From positions 203,667,692-203,731,691 of the forward strand of contig NC_134360.1 of assembly GCF_048569485.1 (NCBI RefSeq): 64,000 nt of DNA, given 5' to 3'. The translations under genes and the position numbers were made by a program. The stretch comes from Anomaloglossus baeobatrachus. Lineage: Eukaryota > Chordata > Amphibia > Anura > Aromobatidae. Positions 11,993-24,249 of the stretch are shown here, piece after piece (positions within the stretch are counted from its first letter, which is position 1; each line of letters opens with the position of its first letter). Below the pieces are notes generated by a model. The model ran no database searches and had not been told where the DNA came from. It was given only the letters and a program-made list of their open reading frames with translations.

Positions 11993-12244
11993 CATTATCA
12001 GTGCCGGGCATCATAATATGGGGGGACGCTCCATGAAATATTTTATTTATTTTTACTGTACGATATAGATGCACACAGCGCCAGTGACTGGAAGCAGTCA
12101 GCTGAAAAAAAGCAATTTGTTTGCAGCACCTCAGTTAAAATCCTTAACTAGAAAATATGGACGCAGGTCTACAAACCTAGGGATCCTCTTGGAAATCAGC
12201 ATGTAATCATTAGAAAGACAGAGTTCCGGGGTTAATCTTCAAAA

Positions 12245-12320
12245 GAAAAGGTTTTTATTCCATCCAAAACACAGACAGCAACATTTTACCCTGCCATAGG
12301 GCTTTATCAAGCATGTCTGA
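12245..12320 (-). repeat. Degenerate hammerhead-type repeat tail
   Basis: On the minus strand TTGATAAAGCCC, a CCCTATGGCAGGG hairpin and AAAATGTTGCTG precede GGAATAAAAACC. It resembles the same family with a decayed core. Confidence 0.35.
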
Positions 12321-12654
12321 ACAATTGCCACACCCAGGTTTAAATACTTCATTATTTATTACCAATCTGGGGAATCCCCACCCCCATTACACTTATCTAA
12401 TCATAATAAGTTTTCACAAAAATAATACATAAACAATCTAAATCACAAGATCGCAATGATGATTGCAACAATTGAACCGCAATACATAGAAATTGCCCAC
12501 ATATAAAATCCCAAATGCAATTGGACATAGAATACCATATGTAAAAAATGTTCCATAAGAAAAGTTCCGTTCAGGAGCGTCTATATAACTATGATGACCG
12601 CCATCCAATAGCATGTCCACAGAAAGGTCAAATGTTTCAGTAGTCCAATCAGGG

Positions 12655-12895
12655 AAGGACGGTATTGCGCTCGCGCCAGCGTCCTGATTCCATTGGATGA
12701 CCAGATAAACAGCAGGTCCTTGCAGATAAATGTAGGCCAAAGGAATACTGCGCATGCGCCAGCATCCTGATTTCATTGGGCGGCCAGAGACAAATAACAA
12801 GTCCTTGCAGATGAACATAGGCTAACACTGTGCATTCTCCAGCGTCTCATCCTCACTGGACAAAAAAGAGAATTCAAGGTCCTTGCAGATCAGAA
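12655..12895. repeat. Tandem repeat, about three units of 85-90 bp
   Basis: The GGTCCTTGCAGAT segment with a preceding CCAGCGTCCTGATTCCATTGG recurs three times with divergence. The open frames across it follow the repeat. Confidence 0.55.
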
Positions 12896-13249
12896 AAATA
12901 AAAAAATCCCATGTGCCCTGAAAAATCTTCATATCAATCGTCAGCAGTACATAACCACAATAAACAGCTATAATCAATAATTCCAAAGAGAATACATCAT
13001 GACACTTCCTAGAAGTCCAATGTAATCCAAATATAGGTATAAAAAATAATACATACATCGGACTAAATATCATCCCATCCAGGAACAGAATAGCACATAA
13101 TTATCATAATTTATATAAATACCTATTAATTCCCAATCCGGACTTCAAAAATGTGTAATGATTCAAAAATACCATAATTACAAATCTAGAATCTGGAAGC
13201 AGTCAGCTGACATGCTGACACTCAGTGTGGAGGCGTGTCTGACTGCAAC

Positions 13250-16200
13250 TGTGTCGCCCTGGAAAATCCAGGTAGTCACACAATAGGCCCCCGCATAACA
13301 GCATCCCAACACACGATTCGGGCACGCAAGCCCCAGCCATTGCCATACCCTGCACAGAGACACTGGGCCCCAGGGAAACCATCCCTACCCATGGAGGGGT
13401 TAACATCCGGCTGCCATTACATCTTCCCCCGGGTTGTCCCGTAACAGCAGCGGTGGTGTCCCACCTCACCACACACCGTGGGTGGCGTCACGGACAGTCT
13501 CCCTTTTAAACGAACCCCCCCTTTTCACTTGTGGGCGGCGGACCGCTGCTCGGGCCCGGGTCCGGCTCCCGCTCGAGGCACGGCCAGAAGCCCCAGATCC
13601 GAGCACCCTCTGAGCAGCCCCGTAGCCGCTGGTCTGGCCCCCACCCACAACAACTTGGCGTCACGAACAGGATACAGACCCATCCACCTACCTGGTGGAA
13701 GTGCGCCTTAAATTGGACAGTCAGCGGTGATCCGTTGCGAAATTTTCAGAAGTCACCATTTTTGCCGCCATTTTTGGGCGCGAAAAACAACAGCCCAGCA
13801 TCTTCTTCCCTGAGAAAGGGCGCAAAGCTGAAGCCCTGCCCCCTGGGAACACGGCCGGAAGGAGAACCCTGAGGCCGAAAACTAAACTTACCTGCCGCAC
13901 GAGGGAGTGCTTGCAAAAGACCAAGGGGGAGAAGCCGGAAGATGTCTGCGCCTAACCTGACGTGGCAGCGCCTGCCGATGTGGCAGATGACGAAGATGTG
14001 GTGGCTCTTGCTCCGGTCGCAGGGGCAGCAGATCCCTGGACTCCGGTAGTGACTCCCCGTGTAGCAGCTGGCGGTGACCCGCCTGCCACAGGAAGGATGT
14101 TGGCTCCAGCAGTCCGCCCGGCAGCAATGGGAATGGTGCCCAGCCCAGAAGATCCCTTAGCCACTAGCTCAGAATCGGGGGAGAGTAGTTCCGGTGTCGA
14201 CACCTCAGTAGCTGCGTACATCCTGCGATGTGGTGGGAATGGATACCAGATGGCTCTGTCGTCCTGCACGTACCATGCGTTGGAGGTGTACAAAGCAGAC
14301 GCGGAGTCCACCTCCAAGGATGAGGCACCATCAGCCGTCGGGGGAGAGGTAGTGCCAATCTGTTGGCACTGCGAGCTGCCAGGGCACTTTGCCAGTGCAT
14401 GCCCTGGGATTTCCCGGCCTTAAAGTGGCCGGAGCCCGTTACAAGTTCTAAGTTCCAAAGTTACAAGTTGTTGTTTGACATGCCTGTTACCCCTGTTGAA
14501 CGTCATCATGTTCCCTGGAGGAGGCCATCTGCACAGCAGGTGGGGGGTGTCAGGGCGGTTGAGAAATTGGCTGTTGCAGCGCTCCACTCTTGTTGAATGT
14601 CTTCACCCCTGCAAGTTACAGTGAAGAGGCCATTATGGGTCGGAGCCCTTAGTGGAGGATGGAGCCCGGTCTGGAGGAGCAGCCGTACCCGCACCGTCGG
14701 CAGCTGAAGACGGAGTCTTTTGGACAGTGCCGCCCGAGAGTAGAGGTGGTATTGGGGACTTGTGCTGTCCGGCGGTGGTCTTGTGGGAAAGCTGCAGAAG
14801 GAGGCTGTCCCGGCAGCGGAGTTTTAGCGTTTTAGATAAGTCCCTTGTAAATAATCCCCGACCATCCTTCTCACTCTGCTGCAGTCTTTTTAGAGGCTGA
14901 TTGGAGGAAGGGCCTGCGATGGAGTCGGCTGAGGTCCCGTCACCACCAAAATCGATGACTACCCTCCGGGTCAGGGGTCCCCTGGACGTGGGACCCTTGG
15001 AAAAAACTGCCAGGTAAGGAACTTTTTACCCAGCCCATAAGGGCAACACCCGGACCTGTCCTGGATTTGGGCAAGGGGTGCGCACCAGTGCTTAGTGGTG
15101 GCACCAGGGGGCAAGTTGTTTTGGGTGGGAGTGAACTGAGAAGGACTCGGTCCGTCCTGTCCCGGTTTTATATGTGTAATGGTTAAGAGAAGTGCCTTCC
15201 GTAAGGGAAGAAAAACAAATGTAATACAGTAATTATACTTGTAAGCTGTTCCTTTTTCTGTTTCTGTTTCCAGCCCTGCTAAAATAAATGTTGGTGGTCG
15301 GACAGCCCGCGGACGGTCTGTATTAAACCAAGGGGAATGTGTCGCCCTGGAAAATCCAGGTAGTCAAACAATAGGCCCAAGCATAACACCATCCCTCACC
15401 TAGGTCACACACAGCCAACCTGAAACCCTAGTCAACCCCTCAGGGCAAGACAGGCACACCAGTGGGCGGTACCAGGTGGTTAGAGAACGCCCACCTAGGG
15501 GTCTAGACAGCCCGGGGCGGGAAAACAAACAGATCAAGTCTGAGTTGAAGTTTAGAGGAGTGTGGGTTGGAGCTAGGTGTAGCTCCAGCAGAGGAGTTAG
15601 TTCAAGTTGAACGGTGCCAGGGTCGGAGACCTGATACCTTGGCTAGGTGGCAGACGGTAGTCTCCGTTAGCAGGAGACAGGAAGACGGCTCGGCAGAACC
15701 AAGGTGGACCGGGACAGGGTTGGAGCTCGCCGATACCTTCACCGGAGACCCGACCGGAAACCGTGCACAGAGGGGGTATTCGGACCCTGAAGCCAAGACC
15801 GGAACCAACGGCCTAGCTAATCAACCGATTGAGGCAGGATTATAGGTCCTGTCCCAACCAAAGTCCCAAAAGCAGACAACCACCCAGAGAGAGGGATAGG
15901 GCAGCCACCAGGGCCCATAGATCCCACGGGTCAGCGTCGGCGCGCACGGCTCCTCAGTCACACAAAACAGCCAGGAGCGGACTCCCGTGTTCCATACTGG
16001 GAAGTCTAAAACACAAACAGTGCAGAGGAGAAGACGGCGACCATCATCCCGGGTGGGGGACCACAGTACAATCGGCCGCGGTGGCTGGCCACCAGCACCT
16101 TGTTTTGCCAAAAGACTCGTGTGGTTCATTTACTCGTAAGTAACCCAGCATCCCCCGATCCATTCGGGCACGCAAGCCCCAGCCATCGCCATACCCTGCA

Positions 16201-16490
16201 CAGAGACACTGGGCCCCAGGGCAACCATCCCTACTCACGGAGGGGTTAACATCCAGCTGGCATTACATCTTCCCCCAGGGTGTCCTGTAACAGCAGCGGT
16301 GGTGTCCCACTTCACCACACACCGTGGGTGGCGTCACGGACAGTCTCCCTTTTAAACGAACCCCCCTTTTCACTTGTGGGCGGCGGACCGCTGCTCGGGC
16401 CCGCGTCCGACTCCCGCTTGAGCCACGGCCAGAAGCCTCGGATCCGAGCACCCCCCCGAGCAGCCCCGTAGCTGCGGTCTGGCCCCTGTC
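13250..16490 (+). mobile_element. Older LTR retrotransposon copy, degraded
   Basis: It is related to the 5052 element. LTR sequence starting TGTGTCGCCCTGG occurs at 13250-13652 and 15338-16490, of unequal length. The first is followed by the same primer-site-like TGGCGTCACGAACAGGAT and the second is preceded by a purine tract. The interior holds a gag-like piece. It is broken in several places, and the 3' LTR abuts a reverse-oriented LTR. It is clearly older than the 5052 copy. Confidence 0.75.
13962..14423 (+). CDS. Gag remnant with CCHC zinc knuckle (older LTR element)
   Basis: The frame ends in ICWHCELPGHFASACPG, a Cx2Cx4Hx4C zinc knuckle of the retroviral/LTR nucleocapsid type. This is the best protein-level evidence that the LTR family is a true Gag-bearing element. 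The rest is Ala/Pro/Val-rich and not diagnostic. It is a fossil fragment. Confidence 0.6.
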   Translation: MAAPADVADDEDVVALAPVAGAADPWTPVVTPRVAAGGDPPATGRMLAPAVRPAAMGMVPSPEDPLATSSESGESSSGVDTSVAAYILRCGGNGYQMALSSCTYHALEVYKADAESTSKDEAPSAVGGEVVPICWHCELPGHFASACPGISRP

Positions 16491-17391
16491 TGTGTCGCGG
16501 GCGGGGAGGACGCCGTCGCTACTGCGCTCTCGCTAACGCTCGGGTCCGGCACTGCTGCGGTGGCCGCTCGGTGGCTCGAGCGGTGGGCCGGACCCGGGGA
16601 CTCGAGCAGCGCTCCTTGCCCGTGAGTGAAAGGGGTGGTTGGTTTGGGGGATTTAGTCTGTGACGCCACCCACGGTTCGTGGTGAAGATGGGCACCACCG
16701 CTGCTAGTGACGGGGATCCCGGGAGCGATGGTAGGGAGCAGCTGGGATGTTGTTTCCCCCCTCCGTGGGTAGGGGTCGGTGGTCCCTGGGCCCGATGAGG
16801 TGATGGGGAGGCAAGGTGGGTGAGGTGCAGGGTTGCAGGGACAGCGTGGCGCGGTGCCGGATGGCACGGGTGTACTCACTCAGCAAGAAAGGTACAAAGT
16901 CCTTGGTAAACCAAACGGCTGGATGGACGGGTCCCGCAGCCGGCTGCAGTGTCCCTCCCCAGACAGGTGATGGCGGCTGTCTTTCCCTGCACCTTGATGT
17001 TCTTGTTTGACTACGATGGGTTCCCAATGGTAGTCTGCTCCCCGGTGTATGGGTACCGGAAGAGCCCGTTTGCTCGCAGGCGCTGGCCCTTGGGTCTCAT
17101 AGCCTTAGGCAGTAGCTGTTACCCTCACGGTGTGGGCGGTTGCCTTGAATCGGGTCTTTGGCTGCTAGGAAACCCCTGGGGTTCCAGTCGCACTCGGATT
17201 TGACTATTTGACGGCGGCTCCAAGCCTGGTCGGGGTCCGATGGCCCTGCCTGTGTGTGCTGGCTTCACTTCGCTCCCCGGTCGGTACCGGTGGGCCGTCA
17301 CCCGTCCCCGGTCCTACGGTTCCGCGTCGATTCACCACTCCTGCAGATGGCCACCACCATCTGCCGACCTTGCTGTCAGTTAGGAAAATCT

Positions 17392-17830
17392 GTGGAAAGA
17401 GAAGCGCAATAGGGTCTTACCCCGGTATATAAGGGGTCTAGGATGAGCAAACCTACTCACCAAAAGGGGTTGTGAAAGTCACAACTCCTATGCAAGCATG
17501 TAACTCCAGGTCACGGCAGCAGTCCCCAAATGGCAGATAACAGAGAACGGTAGAGAAGAGTTTCAACACCGCGCCAATGACCGACAGATCCAGAAGTGTC
17601 AGATTAATGTTTCTTTATTTCACGCACAGGTCAGGTCAATGCGTTTCAAGAGACTCAGCTCTCTTCATCAGGACAAGCTGGCAAAGAACATCAAATCTGC
17701 TGCATGGCGCCCTATACAGCATTAAATACCTTAAAGGTCTCCTTCTCCGTACGGCGGGCAGTGCAGACCCTGTGGGGAGGTAAGTGTCAGAACCCCGATC
17801 CTAGTTTACTGCTGATGCCCCCGGATTATT
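17392..17830 (-). mobile_element. Hammerhead-type repeat inserted in a solo LTR
   Basis: The sequence interrupts the reverse LTR and on the minus strand reads a hammerhead core, then GCATTGACC and an AATAAAGAAAC tail. Its boundaries are approximate and no clear target duplication was found. Confidence 0.45.
17643..17671 (-). ncRNA. Hammerhead ribozyme core-like motif, best match
   Basis: On the minus strand CTGATGA is followed by the hairpin AGAGA-GCTGAG-TCTCT and then GAAAC. This is the exact consensus core with a 5-6-bp stem II. It is the most conserved of several related motifs in the window. Confidence 0.55.
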
Positions 17831-18224
17831 TGGTTCAGTGAAGTCCGTGAAGGTATCCTCACCGTGTCCGCCCACCTCTTCTGTGAGCCACACTCTCTAG
17901 ACTCTCTACTGACTGTTGACCCCTCCCACTAGGCTGGCTAATCCCAGGGTCTCGTTCCTTTCCATGGCGACCATCCCCTTACATGGTTAGCTCTCTATGC
18001 CCGGTGTGGAGAACTAGGATTTTAGTTGTGCTTTGGTGGTATCGGCACTAATACTCCAGGTCCCAGGCGGTAGGTCCTGCATCCCCAAGAGGATGCAGTT
18101 CCCTGTAGTGCCCTGAGGGTTTCAGGGGTGCTACAGATGCACACCTCCCTAAAATATAGCGGGCATTTCAAATAGAAGTATGAATTGTGCTCCGCATTTT
18201 CTGTCCTCATAAACTACTGTGTGA

Positions 18225-19080
18225 CGGGATATCATACTGAGTGGAGGGTTGTATGTGAGGAAATCATACTGAATGGAGGGCTGTGTGGGGATATCATACT
18301 GAGTGGAGGGTTGTGTGTGAGGAAATCATACTGAGTGGAGGGCGCTGTGGGGATATCATACTGAGTGGAGGGTTGTGTGTGAGGAAATCATACTGAGTGG
18401 AGGGCTGTGTGGGGAAATCATAATGTATGGAGGGCCATGTGGTGACATCATACTGTATGGAGTGCTGTGTGGGGCATCATACTGTGTGTGGGCTGTATGT
18501 GAGGAAATCATATTGAGTTGAGGGCTGTGTGGGAGTAAATCATAATGAGTTGAAGGCTGTGTGGGGACATCATACTGTATGGAGGGCTGTGTAGAGACAT
18601 GATTCTATATGAGGAGTTGTGTGGGGAAATCATATTGCATGGAGGGCTGTGTGGGGACATCATACTGAGTTAGAGGCTTTGTGGAGACATGATGCTATGT
18701 GAGGAGTTGAGTGGGGACATTATGCTGTTTGGAGGGCTGTGTGGGGACATCATACTGTGTTAGAGTCTTTTTGGAGACATGATGCTATGTGAGGAGTTGT
18801 ATGGGACATCATACTGTATAGTGGGCATGTTGTGGATTTTATACTGTGTGGGGCCTTTTGAGGATATTATATTGTGTTGAAAGCTCTGTGGGAACATCAT
18901 ACTGTTTGGGTGGATATCATACTGTTTGTGAGGTTTTGTGGTTACATATTAATTTGTGGGCAGCTGCTTGGAGGCATCATATAGTTTTAGGAGCTGTGTG
19001 GAAACATCAAACTGTGTGGTTGGCTGTGGCACGTCGTACCCTATGTGGATCCTTGTAGGGACATCATGCTATATGCAGCA
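18225..19080 (+). repeat. Minisatellite, unit about 30-33 bp
   Basis: More than twenty degenerate copies of a unit like ATCATACTGAGTGGAGGGCT plus GTGTGGGGA lie in tandem. More decayed copies continue to about 19740. Confidence 0.85.
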
Positions 19081-20640
19081 GTATGACTATAAACTTGATA
19101 AAAAATCAGTAAATCATATGGTTTCAATAGCTGCTAAAGGTAAATACTACAAGTGTCAACAAGCCCTACGGTGACATGTATTTGCTGTAGCAGCTAGTCA
19201 GCATTCTTAATTCCACTCAGTATTAAGTTATAAAAATTAATATAAAATAATAATAATTTGTGTAATTAAATTTGGGTGGTTGGTTTGAACCCCCACCAGT
19301 GGACCGTTAAGTCAGGGGGGCCAGTAGTAGCGTCAGCACCAGGTCAACACGCCAGGCACCATACTCTGAACTGTGGCGGCATCGCTATATGGGGGCTATG
19401 ATAATATTTGGACGGCTATGTGAAGGCCATTATAATACTTGGAGGGCTATGAGAGAGCCTTTAAATACTTTATGGAGGGTTATTTAAGGGCTGTGTTGGG
19501 GGCCATTATACGTGTGAAGAGGTGTGGGGGCAATTATACTGTATGTAGGCTCATTATACTGTATGGAAGGTTCATACTGTGTTGGATTCACCATAATTTG
19601 CTGGGGTAGTTTTGGTGGGTACAGTAGGGTCATCATACTAAGCATGCAGAGGTACTGTGGAGGAATTCACTGTGGGGGACAAACAATGTTTCTGGGGCAC
19701 TTTTGTGGGCATCATACTTTATGGGTACAATGAAAGGAGAATCTAGAGGCTTCAATAGGAGGAAAGTTACTTTGTAAAAGTTTTAAAGTTGTGAGATATG
19801 TTCTTATGTGACCCAACCAAATTTTAATTAATTTATTTTATTTATTTTTTTAGTGGGGGGCCTGGGAGGGGGGTAGAATTTCTGCTATGTGGCCTTATGA
19901 TTTCTATGTACTCCCCTGCCTTCCACAATAGTCAAGGTCTCTCATGTGGGACCTGATTTGGTAGTGAAGACACAACCCTTTATAACACATCTGTGTGGAA
20001 GGCTGCTGTAGATTACAGCAAACAAAAGGAGATTACTAGATTAAAATCTGCTCTGCTGGAAATCCATTGATGAAACTGGAAACAAGGCATATTGAAGTGC
20101 GGTTTTATTCATCAATGTGTTTCGAGATAAAATCTTCTCTATCAGGGCAAACCACCTGCACTTCAATAAGCCTTGACTCCAGCTTCATCACTGGATCTCC
20201 AGCAGCGCACATTTTAACCCATTCATTTCTTTTGGCTTGAGAGGAAACTAAGGCATGCCAGACTGGGTGAAAGAGCTGACAGATTCTGAGAGAATGTCCC
20301 TGGATATTTCAGGTAATGCTTGCTCGAGGGTTCACCACATTGAGGAATTCACCCTGGTTTATATGTAACTCCACCCATTGGATACCGAGTGCACTCAATA
20401 TGATGGATTCCAATGGCAAAGGGGACTTTGTGAGCCCCTTCTCATGATCGCCAGGGATCACAACAATTAGACCCCCAGTGATCATACCTCTATCAAATAT
20501 GCGGATTAGAGTTCATCATGAGACAACTCTGAAATGTATAAAACTCTACAGTAAGAGCATGTTCTAATCTTAGACTGCGAAACATATTGGATCAAGGAAG
20601 CCCCATATGTAAATTAAAAAAATAATTTGAAAGGAATCTG
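19080..20640. other. Intergenic stretch with decayed repeats
   Basis: Apart from decayed minisatellite copies and the hairpin repeat at 20035, no gene or element is clear. Confidence 0.4.
20035..20210 (-). repeat. Hairpin repeat enclosing a degenerate hammerhead-like core
   Basis: Arms CTGGAAATCCATTGATGAA... and its complement pair across about 65 bp. The loop, minus strand, reads CTGATAG, a GAGA/TCTC stem and GAAAC. The layout resembles the 3' part of the 11475 element. Confidence 0.5.
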
Positions 20641-20644
20641 TTGA

Positions 20645-21560
20645 CAGTTTTTTTCTGTAATATGACAGTACCATGAAGTAGGGACATAGACCCAGATTCC
20701 AGCAATCACTTAATTTACTGTGTGCAGCAGTTGTAATAGAATTGTTCTGCCTTCTGCATTTAATCTGTGTTATTCATTGTTTGCTTTGCTGTACATCTGT
20801 TTTCTTTATTCGGTTATACTTTAGCTCCCTCTAGTGACCACATTTTATTAGCATTAACCTTGTATAAGAAGTCTCCATTTTCTAATGGCTCACATACTGA
20901 CGACATTCTCCATTTTATACCCTTTGTGATAGCATCGCTGGTAAGGAAATTTATGTTTTGTTGCCATCTGCAACTCTGAACTCACAATGTTTAGATAGCT
21001 GCATTTACTTGTTGCTTGTACATTCGTATGCATATTGTCAGGCTTCTGTATGTATGTTCTTTGTTGTATTATACACGTGCTAATTGTATATATCTCATTG
21101 TTCCTAGTTTCACCAAACACATCTACTAATGTTCAATAAATACAGACTTCCTTCAAGCAACAGTCTCCTTATTGGGCTATAGTGGATAAAGGTTTAGCTG
21201 CCTGTCAAACTTCATAGCCTCAGGGCCCGTGTAAGGAGGAAACAACAAGCATCACAATTTTCTTTTCTACAGATCTAGCAGAGCGCAGAATGCTATGTTG
21301 CGTGTAACCCCGCCCACAACACTGATTGGCAGTATTCTGTGTACACTGTATATTGAACGAAAGCTGCTAGGGGCGTGGTTGGACTAGGAGGCATGAGGCA
21401 CCTAGTCCTGTATTAATAATTTCCTGCTGATAAAACACTGAGAAATAGCAAACATTAGACAATAAGTGACAGATCACTAAAATAAGGGAATCTGCTCTCA
21501 GATTACATAGCAAAAAATGTTCTTTAATCAATCTATAATGTCTCATCAATACTAATAAGT
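20645..21560. mobile_element. Diverged piggyBac-type MITE split by a solo LTR
   Basis: The left part begins AAAGGAATCTGTTGACAG. The right part carries the ACTGATTGGCAG segment also seen inside 42777-43752. A solo LTR at 20766-21271 separates them. Confidence 0.45.
20766..21271 (+). mobile_element. Solo LTR, about 505 bp
   Basis: The segment begins TGTGTTATTC and ends TTCTACA, giving the TG...CA ends of an LTR. It contains an AATAAA signal near 21137. The flanks AATC and GATC are a near-matching 4-bp duplication. No internal region is present; the LTR family is not recognised. Confidence 0.55.
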
Positions 21561-21845
21561 CTATTAGTATTAGTGAGCTATTAGTATTACTAAGATATTA
21601 TCATACTTTTAACTATCTGGTTAGGAAACTATATGCATATCATGTTTTTTTCTAGCCTACATAACTGATCACAGCCTTGATCCTAAAGTTTACTTCACTT
21701 ATCCTTGTTTCCACATTTGCTGTTCTGTAGGAACAAAACTTCAGATCATTTAACCCAAACCAGTTACAGATCCCTTGTGCATTTGTCATTAGACTTTTAA
21801 ATATAAGAAATAAAACACACACACAAAACATTGCTTTGCAATAGA

Positions 21846-21999
21846 TTTATCTGGTAATCATTCCAGAAGAAAAACAGTGATGAAAGTTTAGGTGAAATTA
21901 TATTTTTTTTATACTTTTTTTTATGCTGAAAGTTAATCTAAAGATAATCGTTGATTTGAGAGTGAAGATTTTCTTTGCATCCTTCATTGATTCTGATGG
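21846..21999 (-). CDS. Possible alternative last exon of the micro-exon gene
   Basis: The acceptor CTTTTTCTTAACTTTACAG is strong. With two carried bases the frame reads five residues, ending HQNQ, and stops at TGA 21984-21986. A GATAAA variant poly(A) signal at 21846-21851 is followed by a GT-rich stretch at 21813-21830. It is either a true alternative end or a chance good acceptor. Confidence 0.35.
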
Positions 22000-22779
22000 C
22001 TGTAAAGTTAAGAAAAAGATATATTGCATTTGTATTATTATCAATATTACTTATCATATGTAAGTAAACTAAACTGAGACAATAGAAAACCAATGTTTTA
22101 AAATTAAAATTGGAATTGTATAATATGTGGCAAAAGAATAGGCTTATATTACTAAAGCAAGAAAGCAGTGATGAGGCAAAAAAAGAAAAGAAAAAAGTGT
22201 AAAAGACAAGAAAAGGAATTGAAGAGTGAAATGGAGATATCCCTAGCTAAAGAAATTAAGAAAAAGCACAAAATATATTTTAGCTCCATGAATAATAATA
22301 AACCATAAACTTAAAATAGAAAGTATTATTCCTTTAAGAAAAAAATGGGAGGTGGTAAAGGAGGATCAAGAAAGGAAGATCATAAAAGGTTTTTCTACTT
22401 TTACCGTTGCAAATCCCATGACAGAAAAAAAATAATTAGGGATAATTCTAAAATAAAGGTAGTTTTTGTTCCTATTTTAATTTTCTGCTCCCAAGTATAC
22501 CGTTATTTTTGTTAAGTCTGCCAAATATTTTTAGATACGAGAATTTTTATTTAGTGCTAATTTTTAAAGTTTTTACCAAGGGGTGTGGCTCACAATATCC
22601 TCTGGGGCGTGTCTTGAAGTTGCTCTACATTATTATTCCATAAGCAACGCCCCCTTGATAAGTACATCCCATGAGCAATGTCCCCTTGGGAAATGTCATA
22701 AAAATTACCACAAATTTAAAAAGGCTTACATCTCTGGACATATTTAAAAGGAAACCACAAACGTACATTCAGAGAAGTA

Positions 22780-23060
22780 ACATGGATAAAATAAGAGTAA
22801 ACACTGAACACTTTATGGTTTTATGAGGGATCATTCCTACCAAACTAATCTGACCAGCTTCTTTGAGGAGATAAGTTTTAGACTGTTTCAGGGATGTTGT
22901 GTTTCTAAATTCCCAAAGGAAATAAATATTTTGCTGGTACATAATATGAGATAAACTTGGGGAAGATGTGTATAAAAGGTTAAATTATTGGCCCCGTGAT
23001 AGCAAACAGTGATAGGACTATGTTAAACTGACGAATGTGTGTTGTTTTTTTAGTCCTTAA
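22780..23060 (+). repeat. Possible LINE reverse-transcriptase relic
   Basis: The plus strand can be read as YQTNLTSFFEEISF after a TTTATGAGGGATCATTCC stretch. This recalls the CQTNLxSFFDEV segment of CR1/L2-type reverse transcriptases. Frames are badly decayed and the match is by memory only. Confidence 0.3.
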
Positions 23061-24019
23061 CTTTATAACTATATATAATGCACCTGCCCAGAGATGAGAA
23101 AGAGAAGAACAGGGAATAGATTATGTAAAATGCAAAAATTAACACATGTATTGGGTATTTAGAGGATAATTATAGTTTAGAGATACCTGCACCCATTAAA
23201 GAAACCCAAATGTATATGGCATAAAGAAAAGAGAGGAAGCTCTTCTTAGAGCAACAGTATAAAGAAAACTGTAATGGGCCCCTTGGGTAGAATGATGTTG
23301 GTTCGCTCCTCCGTGATTATCCCCACCAGTATTACGTTGTGTTAAGAACAAAATACCTCTTTGTATTTCTTTGTAGTTGTCAACTAAAGTTGTAGCTGCC
23401 TGTCCTGATCCTTCAATGATATCTCAATCCTAATGCAATAAAGATGATTCGATCAAGTGTAGATTTTCCGTCCTCATCTCAGAACTTTAGAACAGATGTT
23501 TACATCAACGCATTTCAGGGTTGACCAATCCCTTTTTAGGAAATAACATCCAACATATTGATGATAATTTCTGAAGGACAAAGGTCTGACTCTGAAATGG
23601 GCTGATTTACATATCTGCAATAAAATTCTTCAAACACATTTCCTTAGATGAGCAACGCATCCGCACATATAGCCATGACTTTGCATCCAGAGCATCTGAT
23701 CTTTACTGCTTCTGTACATGGAGACTTATTCATATGGGAAAAAAAAATGTATATAAGCCAAGGAAGAATAGATTCGTCCTCTGAGGGTAACTATAATTAT
23801 AAAAATATCACATTTCATAAAGTGATGTCAGAAGACGAGATTAGGGTGTGGAGGCGAAGAGCCCCGACCCTTCCCTTGAAACAGTTGTATTTTGGCATAG
23901 ACAGTATATTTATTATCTGGACTCAACTTTCTAAGGACAGTTGAATAAAGCTGATAGGAATTAAAAAGGTAGAGAGTTCATCCCTTTAGTAATTGTTGAA
24001 AGACTTTTAGCATTGTGAC

Positions 24020-24197
24020 TAGAGACGGGCGAATAGTAACGATTAATCATAACGAATCCCAAAGTACTATTCGGGTATTCATCACGAATAATGAACCCAA
24101 TGTAGAGTATTTTTCTTGCCTTGACAAATACTGGAATAGTAGTCAGTATTCGGTAAGCATTATCCGAACACAAATAGTTAATATTCACCCATCTCTA
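24020..24197. mobile_element. Short MITE with TAGAGACGGGCGAA ends
   Basis: TAGAGACGGGCGAATA and its diverged complement ending CATCTCTA enclose ATTCG-rich sequence. It lies just downstream of the micro-exon gene's proximal poly(A) site. Confidence 0.55.
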
Positions 24198-24249
24198 ATG
24201 GTGACCCTTTTCAAACACAACTTGAAACACTTCTTGTTGACACTTATGT

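Larger units (their letters stand above)
16494..18133 (-). mobile_element. Reverse-oriented solo LTR with an insertion
   Basis: The plus strand begins TGTCGCGGGCGGGG and ends GGGTGCTACA, the complement of the LTR termini. The GTGACGCCACCCACGG and CCGTGGGTAGGGG blocks are reverse copies of those in the 5052 LTRs. A hammerhead-type repeat of about 440 bp interrupts it (about 17392-17830). No interior is seen. Confidence 0.7.
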
